Of a DNA stretch of 40,433 bases, positions 1-9,784 are shown one piece after another. Below the pieces are notes generated by a model. It had not been told where the DNA came from. It ran no database searches and saw only the letters and a list, made by a program, of their open reading frames with translations. Location: assembly GCA_012729315.1 (NCBI GenBank), contig JAAYDI010000087.1, forward strand, positions 1 through 40,433, read 5' to 3'. Position 1 is the stretch's first letter. The number at the start of each line of letters is the position of its first letter. The DNA is from Planctomycetaceae bacterium. Lineage in GTDB: Bacteria; Planctomycetota; Planctomycetia; Pirellulales; Pirellulaceae. A program made the position numbers and the translations under genes.

Positions 1-2
1 CC

Positions 3-184
3 TGGCGTGGTGAAAGGCCCGAAGAAACGGCCCTGGTGCCGGTTTTGACATTTGTTCCACCGGTGAGCCACTTCGCATTAACGGTTTACTCCTCACTGCG
101 AACCCTGTGTCAGGTTGGCGACCCTGCACCAGGGGTGTGGTACCGGGATAGCTGTCGTCTGGCCGAAGGTCAGTTCTCACCGTA
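3..184. repeat. Terminal direct repeat, left copy (structured non-coding element)
   Basis: This 182-nt stretch is repeated in the same orientation at 40251-40433 with only three substitutions (positions 26, 91 and 138 here) and a one-base indel near 51. It holds several possible hairpins: 72-77 pairs with 97-102 (TTCGCA/TGCGAA), 104-107 with 111-114, and 122-126 with 130-134. A competing 9-bp long-range pairing joins 31-39 with 126-134. All four differences between copies lie outside these stems. No coding potential is convincing. It is probably a dispersed intergenic repeat of the genome, and strand and function are unknown. Confidence 0.85.
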
Positions 185-354
185 GCCTGGGGCAACGCCC
201 CAGGAATGGGAGCACAACGAGGTGTTTGGCCGAAGGCCATATTCACACATGGGAGACCATGTCGTAGGTGAGTTTGGCCTTCAGCCAAACGTGTGCTATG
301 ACTTCGATTTCCTGGGGCGTTGCCCCAGGCTACGTTGATAGTGGCCTTCGGCCA
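182..354. repeat. Nested palindrome cluster with perfect 25-nt inverted repeat
   Basis: Positions 182-206 and 309-333 are exact reverse complements of each other over 25 nt, and each is itself a hairpin (GCCTGGGGC/GCCCCAGG type). Further palindromes lie between and beyond them: 227-239 (TGGCC-gaa-GGCCA), 272-290 (7-bp stem GTTTGGC/GCCAAAC) and 342-354 (TGGCC-ttc-GGCCA). Such CCTGGGGC and GGCC palindromes are, from general knowledge, typical intergenic repeats of planctomycete genomes. Read as protein they give a spurious SWGVAPGY-type peptide. They could act as transcript ends or as a REP-like mobile repeat. Confidence 0.8.
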
Positions 355-480
355 ATTGCGGGATGTAACCGCTGCACGGTGAGGTGTCAGCAGCAGCCAA
401 CCGTCTCTGTCAGCATGACCTCTGTCAGCACGACAGAACGTCCACGCATCGGGGGGGAGGGGGCGGTTGCCCAGGGCAGG

Positions 481-702
481 CTACCGCTCGCGATACGTGA
501 TACGACCTTTCGTCAGGTCGTAAGGAGAAAGTTCCACACGGACCTTGTCGCCGGGCACAATGCGGATGAAGTGCTTTCGCATCTTGCCGGCCACGTGAGC
601 CAGCACTTCATTGCCCGTGTCCAGCTGCACGCGAAACCGCGTGTTGGCAAGCGCTTGAGTAACGGTTCCCTCAACTTCGAGGGCCTCCTCCTTCTTCGAC
701 AT
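481..702 (-). CDS. infA: Translation initiation factor IF-1
   Basis: The 73-residue product is a complete IF-1, a single S1/OB-fold protein that binds the A site of the 30S subunit during initiation. It starts [12 protein letters not shown] and contains the family hallmarks [16 protein letters not shown] and the ending LTKGRITYR. The ATG at 702 is chosen because a GGAGGT ribosome binding site lies 9 nt upstream; an in-frame ATG directly abutting that GGAGGT (708-710) is too close to be used. The gene stands alone, divergent from hrpA, whereas in many bacteria it sits in a ribosomal-protein operon. Length and sequence are normal, so the identification is secure. Confidence 0.96.
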   Translation of the reverse strand: MSKKEEALEVEGTVTQALANTRFRVQLDTGNEVLAHVAGKMRKHFIRIVPGDKVRVELSPYDLTKGRITYRER

Positions 703-844
703 AAACAACATACCTCCGAGAAAACCACACGGCACAGTAACCGACACGTTCGGCCGAAGCGAAGTGCGTCGCAACGTTGTCTCACTGGCGGCGCACGACC
801 CCACAGCGGGTGCGTCCCGGCGTACTTCCACTGAACTGTGTATC

Positions 845-873
845 AGTATAGCCGCTGCATAACGCGAATCCAG
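845..873 (-). promoter_or_regulatory. Possible infA promoter
   Basis: On the minus strand a good -10 box TATACT lies at 845-850, about 140 nt upstream of the infA start. The -35 is weak (CTGGAT at 868-873 with a 17-nt spacer, or TGGATT with 16 nt). This is a prediction from consensus only; the divergent hrpA promoter must lie in the same interval. Confidence 0.35.
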
Positions 874-976
874 GCCAACTGAAGGCCAATGTTGGAACCG
901 GCCTGGACCGGCACAGCCGACCGAATAGGATGAGATGCACACGTGCAGACGACTCCCCACCTTCGGCAGGTCGGTC

Positions 977-3900
977 ATGCTTGATCCCGATTCTTCCCAG
1001 CTGGAATTGGCCATCGGGTCGGCTTTGGCGCCCGACCGGTTCCGGTTGCGCGCACGCTGGCGGTCGCTGACGGCGGCTGCGGCGCGTGGGGCGAGCGATG
1101 CACGTGCCTGGGAACGGCTGCATGCAGATGTGGTGCGTTCGGCGGAGCGGCGCGCCGCGCGCCAGGCCGGGCTGCCGCGGGTTGACTACGACGGCTCCCT
1201 GCCGATCCACGCCTGCCGGCAGGAAATTGCCGACGCCATCGCGGGTCACCAGGTGGTCATCGTGTGCGGCGAGACGGGGTCGGGAAAGTCGACCCAGCTT
1301 CCCAAGATCTGCCTCGACATCGGCCGGGGGGTGGATGGGCTCATCGGGCACACGCAACCTCGGCGGCTGGCGGCCCGTACCATCGCCGCGCGCCTGGCGG
1401 AGGAGCTGCACACGCCGCTGGGCCAGGATGTCGGTTTCAAGATCCGCTTCACGGACCGGACGCGGCCGGAGACGTACGTCAAATTGATGACCGACGGGAT
1501 CCTGCTGGCCGAGACCCCCGGCGACCGCTTCCTCAACCATTACGACACGATCATCCTGGACGAGGCTCACGAACGGTCGCTCAACATCGACTTCCTGCTG
1601 GGCTATCTCCGGCGTCTGTTGCCCAAACGCCCGGAGCTGCGTTGCATCATCACGTCGGCCACGATTGACGTGACCCGCTTTCGCGATCACTTCGCGCCGG
1701 TGGCGGGCCACGTGCCGGTGCTGCAGGTTTCGGGGCGCAGCTACCCGATCGAAGTACGGTACCGCGCGTCGGACAGCGGGCCCGACGAGCCGGATCCGGA
1801 GATGGGGGACCAGATCGCGGCGGCCGTGGACGAACTGATCCGGGAGCAGCCGGGCGACATCCTGGTATTCCTGCCGACCGAGCGGGACATCCGGGAGACG
1901 GCGGCCGTGCTCGGGCGGCGTCACCGCCAGCAGGCTTCCGGCCTGGAGGTGCTGCCGCTCTACGCGCGTCTGCCGAGCAAGGAGCAGAATGCGGTCTTTG
2001 CGCCGCACGAACGCCGCCGCGTCGTGTTGGCCACCAACGTGGCTGAGTCGTCGCTCACCGTCCCGGGCATCCGCGCGGTCATCGACACGGGCACAGCGCG
2101 CATCAGCCGCTACGCGCCCCGTTCCAAGGTACAGCGACTGCCGATTGAGACTGTGTCGCAGGCGTCGGCGGATCAGCGCTGCGGGCGTTGCGGGCGTCTG
2201 GGCCCCGGGATCTGCATTCGACTCTACAGCGAGGAGGATTATGCGGCGCGCGAGAAGTATACGACGCCCGAGATTCGCCGCACGAATCTGGCATCGGTCA
2301 TCCTCCAGACACTGGCGCTCAAACTCGGCCCGATCGATGAGTTCCCGTTTCTCGATCCGCCCCGCGCCGACGCGATCCGCGATGGCTACAAGACGCTGTT
2401 CGAGCTGGGCGCGATCGATCGGCATCGCGCGCTGACACCACTGGGCCGGGACCTGGCGCGTCTGCCGGTCGATCCGCGGGTGGGCCGGATGATCCTGGCC
2501 GCCGACCGGCAGCACTGCCTGGCGGAGGTACTGATCATTGCCGCAGCGCTCGAGGTGCAGGATCCGCGCGACCGGCCGCCCGAGAAGGCAGAGGCGGCCG
2601 ATCAGTGCCACGCCCGGTTTGCCGACGCGCAGTCGGACTTCTTCAGCTTCCTGAAGTTGTGGGACTTCTACCAGGAGTTGAAGCGGACTCTCTCGCGCAA
2701 TCAGCTGCGCAAGGCGTGCCGGCAGAATTTCCTGTCGTTCAATCGCCTGCGGGAATGGGCCGACATCTACCGCCAGCTGCGGATGCTGTGCGAGGACAGC
2801 GGCCGCACGCTCGGCACGCGGCGGGATGATTACGACACGGTCCACCAGGCGCTGCTGAGCGGGCTGCTGGCGGGCATCGCCTTTCGCAGCGACACGTACG
2901 AGTACACCGGGGCCGGCGACACGCGGCTGCACCTCTGGCCGGGATCGGCCCTCTTCTCTCAGCGTCCCAAGTGGATCACCGCGGCGGAACTGGTCGAGAC
3001 CAGCCGCCGCTACTGCCGCGTCGTGGCGCGGATCGACCCGAAGTGGATCGAACCGCTGGCCGCCCACCTCGTTGACCGCCACTACGACGAGCCCCACTGG
3101 GACGCGAGCTCAGGATCGGCCATGGTCTGGGAACGCGTGACGCTGTTCGGACTGCCGATCGTCCCGCGCCGCCGCGTGCCACTCGGTCCCCTGGACCCGG
3201 CCACCGCCCGGCAACTGCTGATCCAGCACGGCCTGGTGGAAGGGGACCTGCCGCAGCGGTTCCCCTTCCTGGCTCACAACCGGCAGGTGCTGAGCGAGAT
3301 CGAGCAACTGGCGGCCAGGCAGCGTCGCACCGACTGGATCGTCGGGCACCAGGCCATCTATCGGTTTTACGATGGCCGCCTGCCCGAGCACACCTGGGAC
3401 GCCCGCCGCCTGTCGCGCTGGCTCCGCCAGCACGCCTCCGCGGCCGCCACACTCCAGATGCGGCGCGAAGACATATTGAGCGAGCGTGTGGCGCCCGACG
3501 TGTCGACCTTATATCCCGACACCATGTCGCTGCACAGCACGCAGTTTCCGCTGCAATACCACTTCGCCCCCGGAGAAGTCCAGGATGGCGTAACCATGAC
3601 GGTCCCGCGGCAGGCGATCAATCAGGTCTCGCCCGCGGAGATCGACTGGCTCGTGCCCGGCCACCTGGAAGAGAAGATCACCGCGCTGATCCGCACGCTC
3701 CCGAAATCGATCCGCACTGGCCTGGTTCCCGCCCCCGACACGGCGCGGAAGGCTGCCGCGGCGCTGGCGTTTGGCGAGGGCCCGTTCCTGCCCACACTCG
3801 CGCGCGTGCTGGAACAGATTTCCGGTGAGCGGATTCCGGCCGAAGCGTTCCAGGTCGATCGCCTGCCGGCGCACCTGGTGATGAAAGTCCGCCTGGTGGA

Positions 3901-4879
3901 CGAGCGGGGCAAGACGCTGGCGGTCGATGCCAGCCTGGACCGCCTGCGCAGCAAATTCGCCGCGCCGCCGTCGGGCGCGCCGGGGCAGATGGAGGACGCC
4001 GCCTGGAACCGCCCGGTCACGCGCAGCTGGGATTTCGGCAACCTGCCGAGCGAGATCACGATCACGCGCGGCGGCGTACGCGTGCCCGCCTATCCCGCAC
4101 TGCTCGATCACGGTGACGGCGTCCTGGTGCGCCTGCTCGACACCGCGGATCGCGCCCGCCTCGAATCCCGCGCCGGCCTGCGGCGGCTGTACTACCTGGC
4201 TCAGCGCAAGTCCCTGCAGGCGCATGTCGCCTGGCTGCCCCGGCTGCGCGAGATCAAGCTGTTTGCCAGCGCGCTGCCCGGCCGGCTGCCACTGGAAGAC
4301 CAGCTCGCACTGCTCCTGGCCGACCGCGCTTTCGTGGGGGACGCCGACCTGCCCCGCACGCAGGTCGCGTACGAACAGCGGCTCGCTGACGCCGCCGAAC
4401 GCGCGGGAGTGGCCGTCCAGGACCTGACCGCACTGCTCCATCCGCTGTTCGAGAGCTTTCACGCTGCGCGGCTGGCCCTCGAAAACCTGCCTCGCAACCG
4501 CTGGCCTCAGGTCGTCCAGGACGTGCGCCGCCAGCTCGATGCGCTGACGCCGGACGGCTTTCTCACAACCACTCCCTGGACCTGGCTGCAGCACTACCCG
4601 CGTTACCTGCGCGCCATCGTGTACCGGCTGGACAAGCTCCAGCACGGCGGCCAGCAGCGCGATGCACAGGCGCTGCGGCAGCTCGAACCGCGGCTCGCCA
4701 TGGTCGCACAACGCGCTGCCGCCCAGCAGCAACACGGCGTCGTGGATCCGCAGCTGGTGCTGTTCCGCTGGATGCTCGAAGAGTTCCGCGTCTCGGTGTT
4801 CGCCCAGCCGCTGGGGACCTCCCTGCCCGTATCCATTCAGCGACTCGACAAACAGTGGGCGCAAGTGGCCCCCTGCTGA
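977..4879 (+). CDS. hrpA: ATP-dependent RNA helicase HrpA (DEAH box)
   Basis: This is a full-length HrpA-type DEAH-box helicase. The helicase core has Walker [10 protein letters not shown] at about residues 98-106, DEAH at 195-198, the SAT motif near 225 and the QRxGRxGR motif (here QRCGRCGR). These are followed by the helicase-associated and OB-like regions and the long C-terminal DUF3418-type region. In E. coli HrpA resolves stalled ribosomes and unwinds RNA. An ATG at 935 is also open, but the ATG at 977 has AGG six bases upstream and yields 1300 residues, the length of E. coli HrpA, with Walker A in the same place. It diverges from infA and is followed after 83 nt by the gph-like gene. 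The reading frame is intact. Confidence 0.95.
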   Translation: MLDPDSSQLELAIGSALAPDRFRLRARWRSLTAAAARGASDARAWERLHADVVRSAERRAARQAGLPRVDYDGSLPIHACRQEIADAIAGHQVVIVCGETGSGKSTQLPKICLDIGRGVDGLIGHTQPRRLAARTIAARLAEELHTPLGQDVGFKIRFTDRTRPETYVKLMTDGILLAETPGDRFLNHYDTIILDEAHERSLNIDFLLGYLRRLLPKRPELRCIITSATIDVTRFRDHFAPVAGHVPVLQVSGRSYPIEVRYRASDSGPDEPDPEMGDQIAAAVDELIREQPGDILVFLPTERDIRETAAVLGRRHRQQASGLEVLPLYARLPSKEQNAVFAPHERRRVVLATNVAESSLTVPGIRAVIDTGTARISRYAPRSKVQRLPIETVSQASADQRCGRCGRLGPGICIRLYSEEDYAAREKYTTPEIRRTNLASVILQTLALKLGPIDEFPFLDPPRADAIRDGYKTLFELGAIDRHRALTPLGRDLARLPVDPRVGRMILAADRQHCLAEVLIIAAALEVQDPRDRPPEKAEAADQCHARFADAQSDFFSFLKLWDFYQELKRTLSRNQLRKACRQNFLSFNRLREWADIYRQLRMLCEDSGRTLGTRRDDYDTVHQALLSGLLAGIAFRSDTYEYTGAGDTRLHLWPGSALFSQRPKWITAAELVETSRRYCRVVARIDPKWIEPLAAHLVDRHYDEPHWDASSGSAMVWERVTLFGLPIVPRRRVPLGPLDPATARQLLIQHGLVEGDLPQRFPFLAHNRQVLSEIEQLAARQRRTDWIVGHQAIYRFYDGRLPEHTWDARRLSRWLRQHASAAATLQMRREDILSERVAPDVSTLYPDTMSLHSTQFPLQYHFAPGEVQDGVTMTVPRQAINQVSPAEIDWLVPGHLEEKITALIRTLPKSIRTGLVPAPDTARKAAAALAFGEGPFLPTLARVLEQISGERIPAEAFQVDRLPAHLVMKVRLVDERGKTLAVDASLDRLRSKFAAPPSGAPGQMEDAAWNRPVTRSWDFGNLPSEITITRGGVRVPAYPALLDHGDGVLVRLLDTADRARLESRAGLRRLYYLAQRKSLQAHVAWLPRLREIKLFASALPGRLPLEDQLALLLADRAFVGDADLPRTQVAYEQRLADAAERAGVAVQDLTALLHPLFESFHAARLALENLPRNRWPQVVQDVRRQLDALTPDGFLTTTPWTWLQHYPRYLRAIVYRLDKLQHGGQQRDAQALRQLEPRLAMVAQRAAAQQQHGVVDPQLVLFRWMLEEFRVSVFAQPLGTSLPVSIQRLDKQWAQVAPC

Positions 4880-4962
4880 ACCGACCACCGGTCGTCTATC
4901 ATACATGGACCGCCGCCAATGCCGGCGGCTGGAAATTCGGAGATAGAGACTGGCAGGTTCTC

Positions 4963-5622
4963 ATGAATGTACAGGCCGTGGTGTTTGACCTGGACGGCAC
5001 CTTGCTCGATTCGCTCGCCGACATCGCGAATGCCGGCAATGCCGTGCTCGCGGCCCACGGATTCCCCGTGCACCCCGTCGACGACTACCGGGTGTTCGTG
5101 GGCGACGGCGTGCGGCGTCTGGTGCATCGGCTGGTGCCGCCCGCCAACCAGCAGAACCAGGAGCTGCTGAACACCGTGCTGCGCGAGTACGTTGAACTGT
5201 ATGGGCGCACGTGGAACGTGAAGTCGCGGCTCTACGACGGCATCCCTGAACTGCTCGCTGCGCTCGTGCAACGCCAGATCCGGCTGGCCGTTCTGTCCAA
5301 CAAGCCGCACGAGGCGACCTGCCGGTGCGTCGAGTACTTCCTGGGACAGTTTCCCTTCACGGCGGTGCTGGGGCAGCAGGCCGAGCGGCCCCCGAAACCC
5401 GACCCGACCGGCGTGCGGGAGATACAGGCGCAACTGGGTGTGGCCGCCGATACCTGCTGCTACCTCGGCGACACCGGTGTCGATATGCAGACCGCCCGGA
5501 ACGCCGGCATGTTCGCCGTGGGCGTCACCTGGGGATTCCGCGACATCCAGGAACTTCAGGACGCCGGCGCCCAGGCCATCATCCATCATCCCCGCGAGCT
5601 GCTGGCCCTGATCGACGCATAG
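4963..5622 (+). CDS. gph: HAD-family phosphoglycolate phosphatase
   Basis: This 219-residue HAD hydrolase has all four catalytic motifs: DLDGT with nucleophile Asp9 and acid/base Asp11, the LSNK motif II, the lysine of PPKPDP, and GDTGVD as motif IV. The cap is inserted after motif I, as in the Gph/PGP group, which removes 2-phosphoglycolate formed during DNA repair or oxygenase activity. The frame is open from 4855, inside hrpA, but that extension has no family counterpart. The ATG at 4963 follows a GGCAGG signal and starts right before the hydrophobic strand leading to DxD. Substrate choice within the HAD family is inferred. It is probably cotranscribed with hrpA and converges on the SUKH-like gene. 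Confidence 0.85.
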   Translation: MNVQAVVFDLDGTLLDSLADIANAGNAVLAAHGFPVHPVDDYRVFVGDGVRRLVHRLVPPANQQNQELLNTVLREYVELYGRTWNVKSRLYDGIPELLAALVQRQIRLAVLSNKPHEATCRCVEYFLGQFPFTAVLGQQAERPPKPDPTGVREIQAQLGVAADTCCYLGDTGVDMQTARNAGMFAVGVTWGFRDIQELQDAGAQAIIHHPRELLALIDA

Positions 5623-5651
5623 CTGCGCACGCAGAGCTGGCTGCACGCTGT

Positions 5652-6944
5652 TCAATACAGGAACTGGTGGTGCAGCGCAGCGAGTGCCGCCAGCGCGGGA
5701 GAACCGCCAGCCAGCGCGGTCGCGCGCAGCTGAGCGAAGACCTCATCGTAGGCTGAGATCGGCAGCATACCGAGGTCCCAGCCCGCGCGATAGTAGTTCC
5801 TGTACGCCTGACGATGTATCTCGCGCCGCTGCGCTTCACGAGCCTGCGTAATCCAATACTGCTGCACGCGCCGCCGCAGGGTGTCGCGATCGTTGTTCAG
5901 AAAGATGGCGAGATACGGATCCTGCTGTTGCTGGGGCGTCAGGGCGTCGTGCAGCGCTGCCAGCCGCGACGCCGCGAACTTGCCGTACCCTTCGTCGAAC
6001 CAGTGCGTGCGGAATCGCAGGGCGTCGTCCGAAAACCAGGATGTCTGCAAGCCGCCCAGATAACGCTCTACCGCCACACACCTGTCCCCGCGTCGTTCGG
6101 CGGCCCAGCCGGCAATGTCAAAGGCCCACCCCAGATCCTGACGCCGCCGGAGCACCGCGATCGCTTCCGCTTCCGCTGCACTCCAGTCCTGGGCGAACGG
6201 TTCGTCCGCCGTCTCCGCCAGCTTACATGCCAGACGTGCGCGGGCCGCGGTCGGAATGTGGGCGGTATCGAACAGCCAGCTGACGTACTCCGGTTCCCAG
6301 GGCACCCCCAATTCCCGAGCCCAACCGGTCTCGCTGCCCGCCTTGAAGGGGTTGTCCAGGTATTCCAGAATCCGGTCGCGCCGCACCGCGAATTCGGCCA
6401 CACCTGCGTCAGCCAGGTGGGCCAGAACGGCAGCCGGATCCCGGTCCTGCCGCGGCTGACCGTCGGACGCCCAGAACCGCGGCACGGCACGGCCGTGGTC
6501 AGTCATCCAGCGGCAGGCCCATTCGGCCAGCCGGAAGACGTGCGGTCCCGGCGGTTCCGGGTCGACAAACGCGGCCCGCTGCGGATACAGAACGCGTACC
6601 GCGGCGTCATAGAGCAATGCCTCTGTAAGGCTCTGGCCGTATGGAATCCAATCGCCACCGCAGTGCGACCAGTGGATGAGTTCGGACACCGTGCCGTCGG
6701 GCGCGATGCGCAGGCAGAGCCAGTCGCCGTAGTCGTTGCCGATGAGCGGCAGGGTGTCGGGCAGCATGAAGCCGGCCCAAATCGAGCCCGGCGCAGGGTC
6801 CAGCAACTGCTCGGGGGTCTGGGCCCGGCGGAACTCGGCCCCTCCCACCTCCTTCCAGATCTGCTCATTGAGCCAGTCCCGGACGTCGTCCGGCAGTTGG
6901 AGCGAATAGCGTTGTTCGAGTTGGGTGGACCAGCGGCCGGTCAT
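5652..6944 (-). CDS. SUKH-like (SMI1/KNR4) domain protein of unknown role
   Basis: This 430-residue soluble protein has no signal peptide. Its first ~115 residues resemble the SMI1/KNR4 (SUKH) fold: an amphipathic start, LPDDVRDWLNEQ, then PLIGNDYGDWLCLRI and a following aromatic-rich strand. The remaining ~300 residues are Trp- and Ala-rich and look helical and repetitive, and I do not recognise them. SUKH proteins are known as immunity proteins against polymorphic toxins and also as cell-wall regulators; no toxin gene is adjacent, so immunity is not supported here. The ATG at 6944 is chosen for GGGGA six nt upstream; the open frame extends to 7031. It follows the LarA-like gene by 43 nt on the same strand. 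Confidence 0.6.
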   Translation of the reverse strand: MTGRWSTQLEQRYSLQLPDDVRDWLNEQIWKEVGGAEFRRAQTPEQLLDPAPGSIWAGFMLPDTLPLIGNDYGDWLCLRIAPDGTVSELIHWSHCGGDWIPYGQSLTEALLYDAAVRVLYPQRAAFVDPEPPGPHVFRLAEWACRWMTDHGRAVPRFWASDGQPRQDRDPAAVLAHLADAGVAEFAVRRDRILEYLDNPFKAGSETGWARELGVPWEPEYVSWLFDTAHIPTAARARLACKLAETADEPFAQDWSAAEAEAIAVLRRRQDLGWAFDIAGWAAERRGDRCVAVERYLGGLQTSWFSDDALRFRTHWFDEGYGKFAASRLAALHDALTPQQQQDPYLAIFLNNDRDTLRRRVQQYWITQAREAQRREIHRQAYRNYYRAGWDLGMLPISAYDEVFAQLRATALAGGSPALAALAALHHQFLY

Positions 6945-6987
6945 GGCGATCCCCATGCGCAGGCAGGTCTGGCGATGCGTGGCGAAC

Positions 6988-8259
6988 TCAGACGAACGTC
7001 GCAACGGTCGGCAATTGACCGTCCGCGCCAAGGGGAAGCTTACGAGGTTGCGTCAGAATCTCCAAGTCCGATCGCTGCCGGGCCTCGTCATAATACGCTT
7101 CCGAGCACTCCAGTTCGGCGACCTTGAGCGTATTCTGGATCCACATCAGCCGGGCTGAGGCGGGGGGGCGCAACCCGATCACCGACAGGACAACGTCCAG
7201 GATTTCGCGATCGGTCTCGTAATCGAGCGGGATCATGGCGGCCGTCGCATGGCTGCCGGTGAGGCAGTTGATGCGGGTGGCCTGGACATCCATCTCGCGC
7301 AGGATCTGGCTGCGGCAGAACTCGACCAGACCAATGCCCGTAGCGTTGCGGTGGGTTTCCCGCGTCAGCCCGCGCACGGCGATGTACTTGATCTGCGGGC
7401 GTTCGGCGTCGCCGGGAGCGTGTTCCTGGTATTTGCGTCCGACCACGTTCGTGTCGAGCCCGGCGCCGGAGATGTCTTTGCCGATCTCGTCGATCAGCAG
7501 CACGTCCGCCTGGTCAAACGGCAGTTTGGGCAGCCACTCGCGGGCCTGCCGCAGCAGCTCCGGCTCCCGCCGCTCGAACTCCTCCGGCGCGACCCCCGCG
7601 ATGCAGGCGGTTTCGTCGTACGCGTTTTCCACGATGGCCAGGCCCGCCAGGATGTGGCACCGCGTGAGGACTTCACGGGCCACGCTGCGCAGGATCTGGC
7701 CGAAGCTGAAGTCCTGGATGGCCTGGTGATAGACCAGTGCTCCGGCGTGCTTGCCCAGTCCGATGAGCATCATCTTCATCAGGCCGCTCTCGATGTCCCC
7801 GATGAACCGCGTGTGCGGCTTGATCCGGCCACACACCAGCACATGGTCGGCCTCTGCCGCATAGCGATCGAAGTGGACCGGGAACCCTTCCGCCGCGTGG
7901 CAGACGATGACAGTCTCCAGGCTCGAGTGGATCGGGCATCCGCAGTAGTCGGGTGTGATGCCGTACGATTCCAGGATCTGGAGCTGCCCGGCCGCGGTGC
8001 CGCCACCATGGCTCCCCATCGCGGGCACGATGAACGGGTCCGCGCCGAGCCGCCGCAGGTGCGCTACGGCCGCGCGCAGGATGTCCGCCATGTTGGCAAT
8101 GCCCCGGCTGCCGGCCGGGATGGCCACCCGTTGCCCAGGACGGACGCGCTGCGCGAGCTGCAGCCCCGCGAGCGCCGCGTCGACGGCCGCGGGTACGTCG
8201 GCCACGCGCGGCCGGGGAAACTGCTGACGGACGCGAAACACACGCGGGTATTGAGTCAT
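6988..8259 (-). CDS. LarA/DUF2088-family protein (lactate racemase-like)
   Basis: The 423-residue product matches the DUF2088 N-terminal domain of the LarA superfamily, which includes the nickel-pincer lactate racemase and related enzymes acting on 2-hydroxy acids. The visible family signature is MGSHGGGT at residues 81-88, followed by KPHT at 147-150, the ESGLMKMM block with Lys162, and GKHAG with His171. These could correspond to the cofactor lysine and metal histidine of LarA, but I cannot align them rigorously. The maturation genes larB, larC and larE are absent from the window, so cofactor loading would depend on genes elsewhere, or the protein is a non-racemase member. It is probably in one transcript with the receiver protein upstream and the SUKH-like gene downstream. 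Confidence 0.7.
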   Translation of the reverse strand: MTQYPRVFRVRQQFPRPRVADVPAAVDAALAGLQLAQRVRPGQRVAIPAGSRGIANMADILRAAVAHLRRLGADPFIVPAMGSHGGGTAAGQLQILESYGITPDYCGCPIHSSLETVIVCHAAEGFPVHFDRYAAEADHVLVCGRIKPHTRFIGDIESGLMKMMLIGLGKHAGALVYHQAIQDFSFGQILRSVAREVLTRCHILAGLAIVENAYDETACIAGVAPEEFERREPELLRQAREWLPKLPFDQADVLLIDEIGKDISGAGLDTNVVGRKYQEHAPGDAERPQIKYIAVRGLTRETHRNATGIGLVEFCRSQILREMDVQATRINCLTGSHATAAMIPLDYETDREILDVVLSVIGLRPPASARLMWIQNTLKVAELECSEAYYDEARQRSDLEILTQPRKLPLGADGQLPTVATFV

Positions 8260-8313
8260 ACGACGAACGATCGCTCGGCTACGGGGCCAGATTGCTCCAC
8301 AGTTGCTCCACGG

Positions 8314-8766
8314 TCACTCCACGGCGGGCAGGATGACATCATCCAGCCAGTACTTCTTGAGTGTGCGCACGAGGTCCAGGAATTTCTCGAGGTTGAACGG
8401 CTTGATGATGTACCCGTCGACCTTGAGCGAATCACACTGCAGTCGGTCCTCCTCGGCTACCGACGCAGTCATGACCACCACCGGAATCTCCCTCAGGTCT
8501 TCGAATGACTTGACTTCATTGAGCACGTCCAGTCCCGATTTCCCGGGCAGCATGAGGTCGAGCAGAATGAGGTCCGGGCGCGGTGCGCGCGCGAACTTGC
8601 CACGTTGGAAGATGAACTCCAGCGCCTCCTCGCCGTCGCGGACCAGCGTCAGCCGGTGCCGGAACCCGCCCTGCTCGAGCGCGCCGATCACGAGGCGGGC
8701 GTCAACCAGCCCGTCTTCCACCAACAAAATCTCCATCGGCCGTCCGACTGTCGACGGGTTGCTCAT
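8314..8766 (-). CDS. Single-domain response regulator, CheY/Rcp1-like
   Basis: The 150-residue protein consists only of a receiver domain. Conserved positions are present: acidic pair Glu17-Asp18 in LLVEDG, phospho-acceptor Asp70 in LLDLMLPG, Thr100 and Lys122 in IIKPF. The insert after the second strand (ALEFIFQRG) and the phrase LPGKSGLDVL are typical of the Rcp1-type receivers that pair with phytochrome or hybrid histidine kinases. The usual VEDN is VEDG here. No output domain and no kinase gene are nearby, so it is an orphan that probably works by protein contact. The ATG at 8766 has GAGGG five nt upstream; the open frame extends further back without homology. It precedes the LarA-like gene by 54 nt. 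Confidence 0.85.
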   Translation of the reverse strand: MSNPSTVGRPMEILLVEDGLVDARLVIGALEQGGFRHRLTLVRDGEEALEFIFQRGKFARAPRPDLILLDLMLPGKSGLDVLNEVKSFEDLREIPVVVMTASVAEEDRLQCDSLKVDGYIIKPFNLEKFLDLVRTLKKYWLDDVILPAVE

Positions 8767-8890
8767 CCGTCCCTCTCGCCCCCATCCCCTCGCCGGTACT
8801 GAGGATCCCCGCGTGGAGACACCCCTCCGGGCGCTGCAGGACCATCGCACCTGCACCCTAAACGATGGAGTGTCGCGAGTCAAGCTTCTG

Positions 8891-9784
8891 TCAGCAGCGG
8901 AAGAGGCCGTACCGCAGGATGCACCACAGCGCTGCAAAACCATCCCGCCAGCCGATCTTCTTGCCTTCGGCGTACGAGCGCCGCGCGTAGCGAATCGGCC
9001 GCTCGAAGAACCGCACGCCCGGCTGCCGGACCAGCTTGAAAGTCAATTCGATCTCAATGCCAAAACGCTTCTCACGCAACGTGGGGACGATGTCCTGCAG
9101 CACCTCGCGCCGGCACATCTTGTAGCAGGTCTCGACATCGGTGAAGCGATACCCGGAGACCAGTTGGGCACAGAAGGTGATCAGTTGATTGACCCCCTGA
9201 TGCCAGAGTGGCGAGACCGGCCGGTCGTTGTGGATGAAGCGGCTCCCGTACACGACGTCGGCTTCACCCTCCAGGATCGGCTGCAACAACAGCCGCAGAT
9301 CGCGCGGGTCGTATTCCATGTCCGCGTCCTGGATCACAACCACGTCCCCCTGCGCTGCCGACAGTCCGGTCTTGACAGCGCCCCCCTTCCCCTGATTGCC
9401 ATCATGCAGAATCACGCGGCAGTCGGGATCGTGCATCATCCGCGCCAGCACGTCGCGCGTGCCGTCCGTACTGCCATCGTCAACCAGGATAATCTCGATC
9501 GGCAGACCGGTCGCCCGCACGCGGGCAATCACCTGTTCGATCGTCTGCGCTTCGTTGTACACTGGCACCACCACCGACAACAGAAACCCTTCGGCCAGCT
9601 GATAGATGCCCAGCTGACGGCAGACATCAGCACCGAGCAGGCGATGCAGCAGCGCGACCTGCTGCGCGCGCGTCACCGCGCCGCTGCCGACAAGCAACCG
9701 CTCAAGCACCTGCTGCATCCCGTCATCGCAGCGCTCGTGCCGGGCGGACGAATCGGATCGGTCGGAAGGAATCGCGGAGTTCAC
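8891..9784 (-). CDS. Family 2 glycosyltransferase (DPM1/polyprenol-phosphate type)
   Basis: This 297-residue inverting GT-A glycosyltransferase has the nucleotide-sugar motifs SVVVPVYNE (about 70-78), VDDGSTDGT (101-109), the metal-binding DAD (153-155), and a later GSR and RFGIEIELT segment typical of dolichyl- or undecaprenyl-phosphate sugar transferases. There is no membrane segment, as in DPM1-like enzymes. About 65 residues precede the catalytic domain, which is longer than usual. The start is therefore uncertain: GTG at 9784 gives the full frame, while ATG at 9718 gives 275 residues, and neither has a strong ribosome binding site. The acceptor is probably a polyprenyl phosphate, by family inference. 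It is the first gene of a four-gene minus-strand run. Confidence 0.82.
   Translation of the reverse strand: MNSAIPSDRSDSSARHERCDDGMQQVLERLLVGSGAVTRAQQVALLHRLLGADVCRQLGIYQLAEGFLLSVVVPVYNEAQTIEQVIARVRATGLPIEIILVDDGSTDGTRDVLARMMHDPDCRVILHDGNQGKGGAVKTGLSAAQGDVVVIQDADMEYDPRDLRLLLQPILEGEADVVYGSRFIHNDRPVSPLWHQGVNQLITFCAQLVSGYRFTDVETCYKMCRREVLQDIVPTLREKRFGIEIELTFKLVRQPGVRFFERPIRYARRSYAEGKKIGWRDGFAALWCILRYGLFRC

Noticed and set aside
268-834. Open frame on the plus strand reading SWGVAPGYVDSG
   Set aside because: It is produced by the palindromic repeat and by the strand opposite infA; it has no ribosome binding site and no protein-like pattern.
782-3097. 771-residue minus-strand frame opposite hrpA, and similar long frames opposite lgt, aroB, glnE, the GH172-like gene and others
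   Set aside because: High GC content keeps antisense frames open; these are rich in Arg, Ala and Gly and show no motif, while the sense strand encodes recognised proteins.
5652-6944. SUKH-like protein as an immunity gene of a toxin system
   Set aside because: There is no toxin, secretion or polymorphic cassette next to it, and the protein is much longer than typical immunity proteins.
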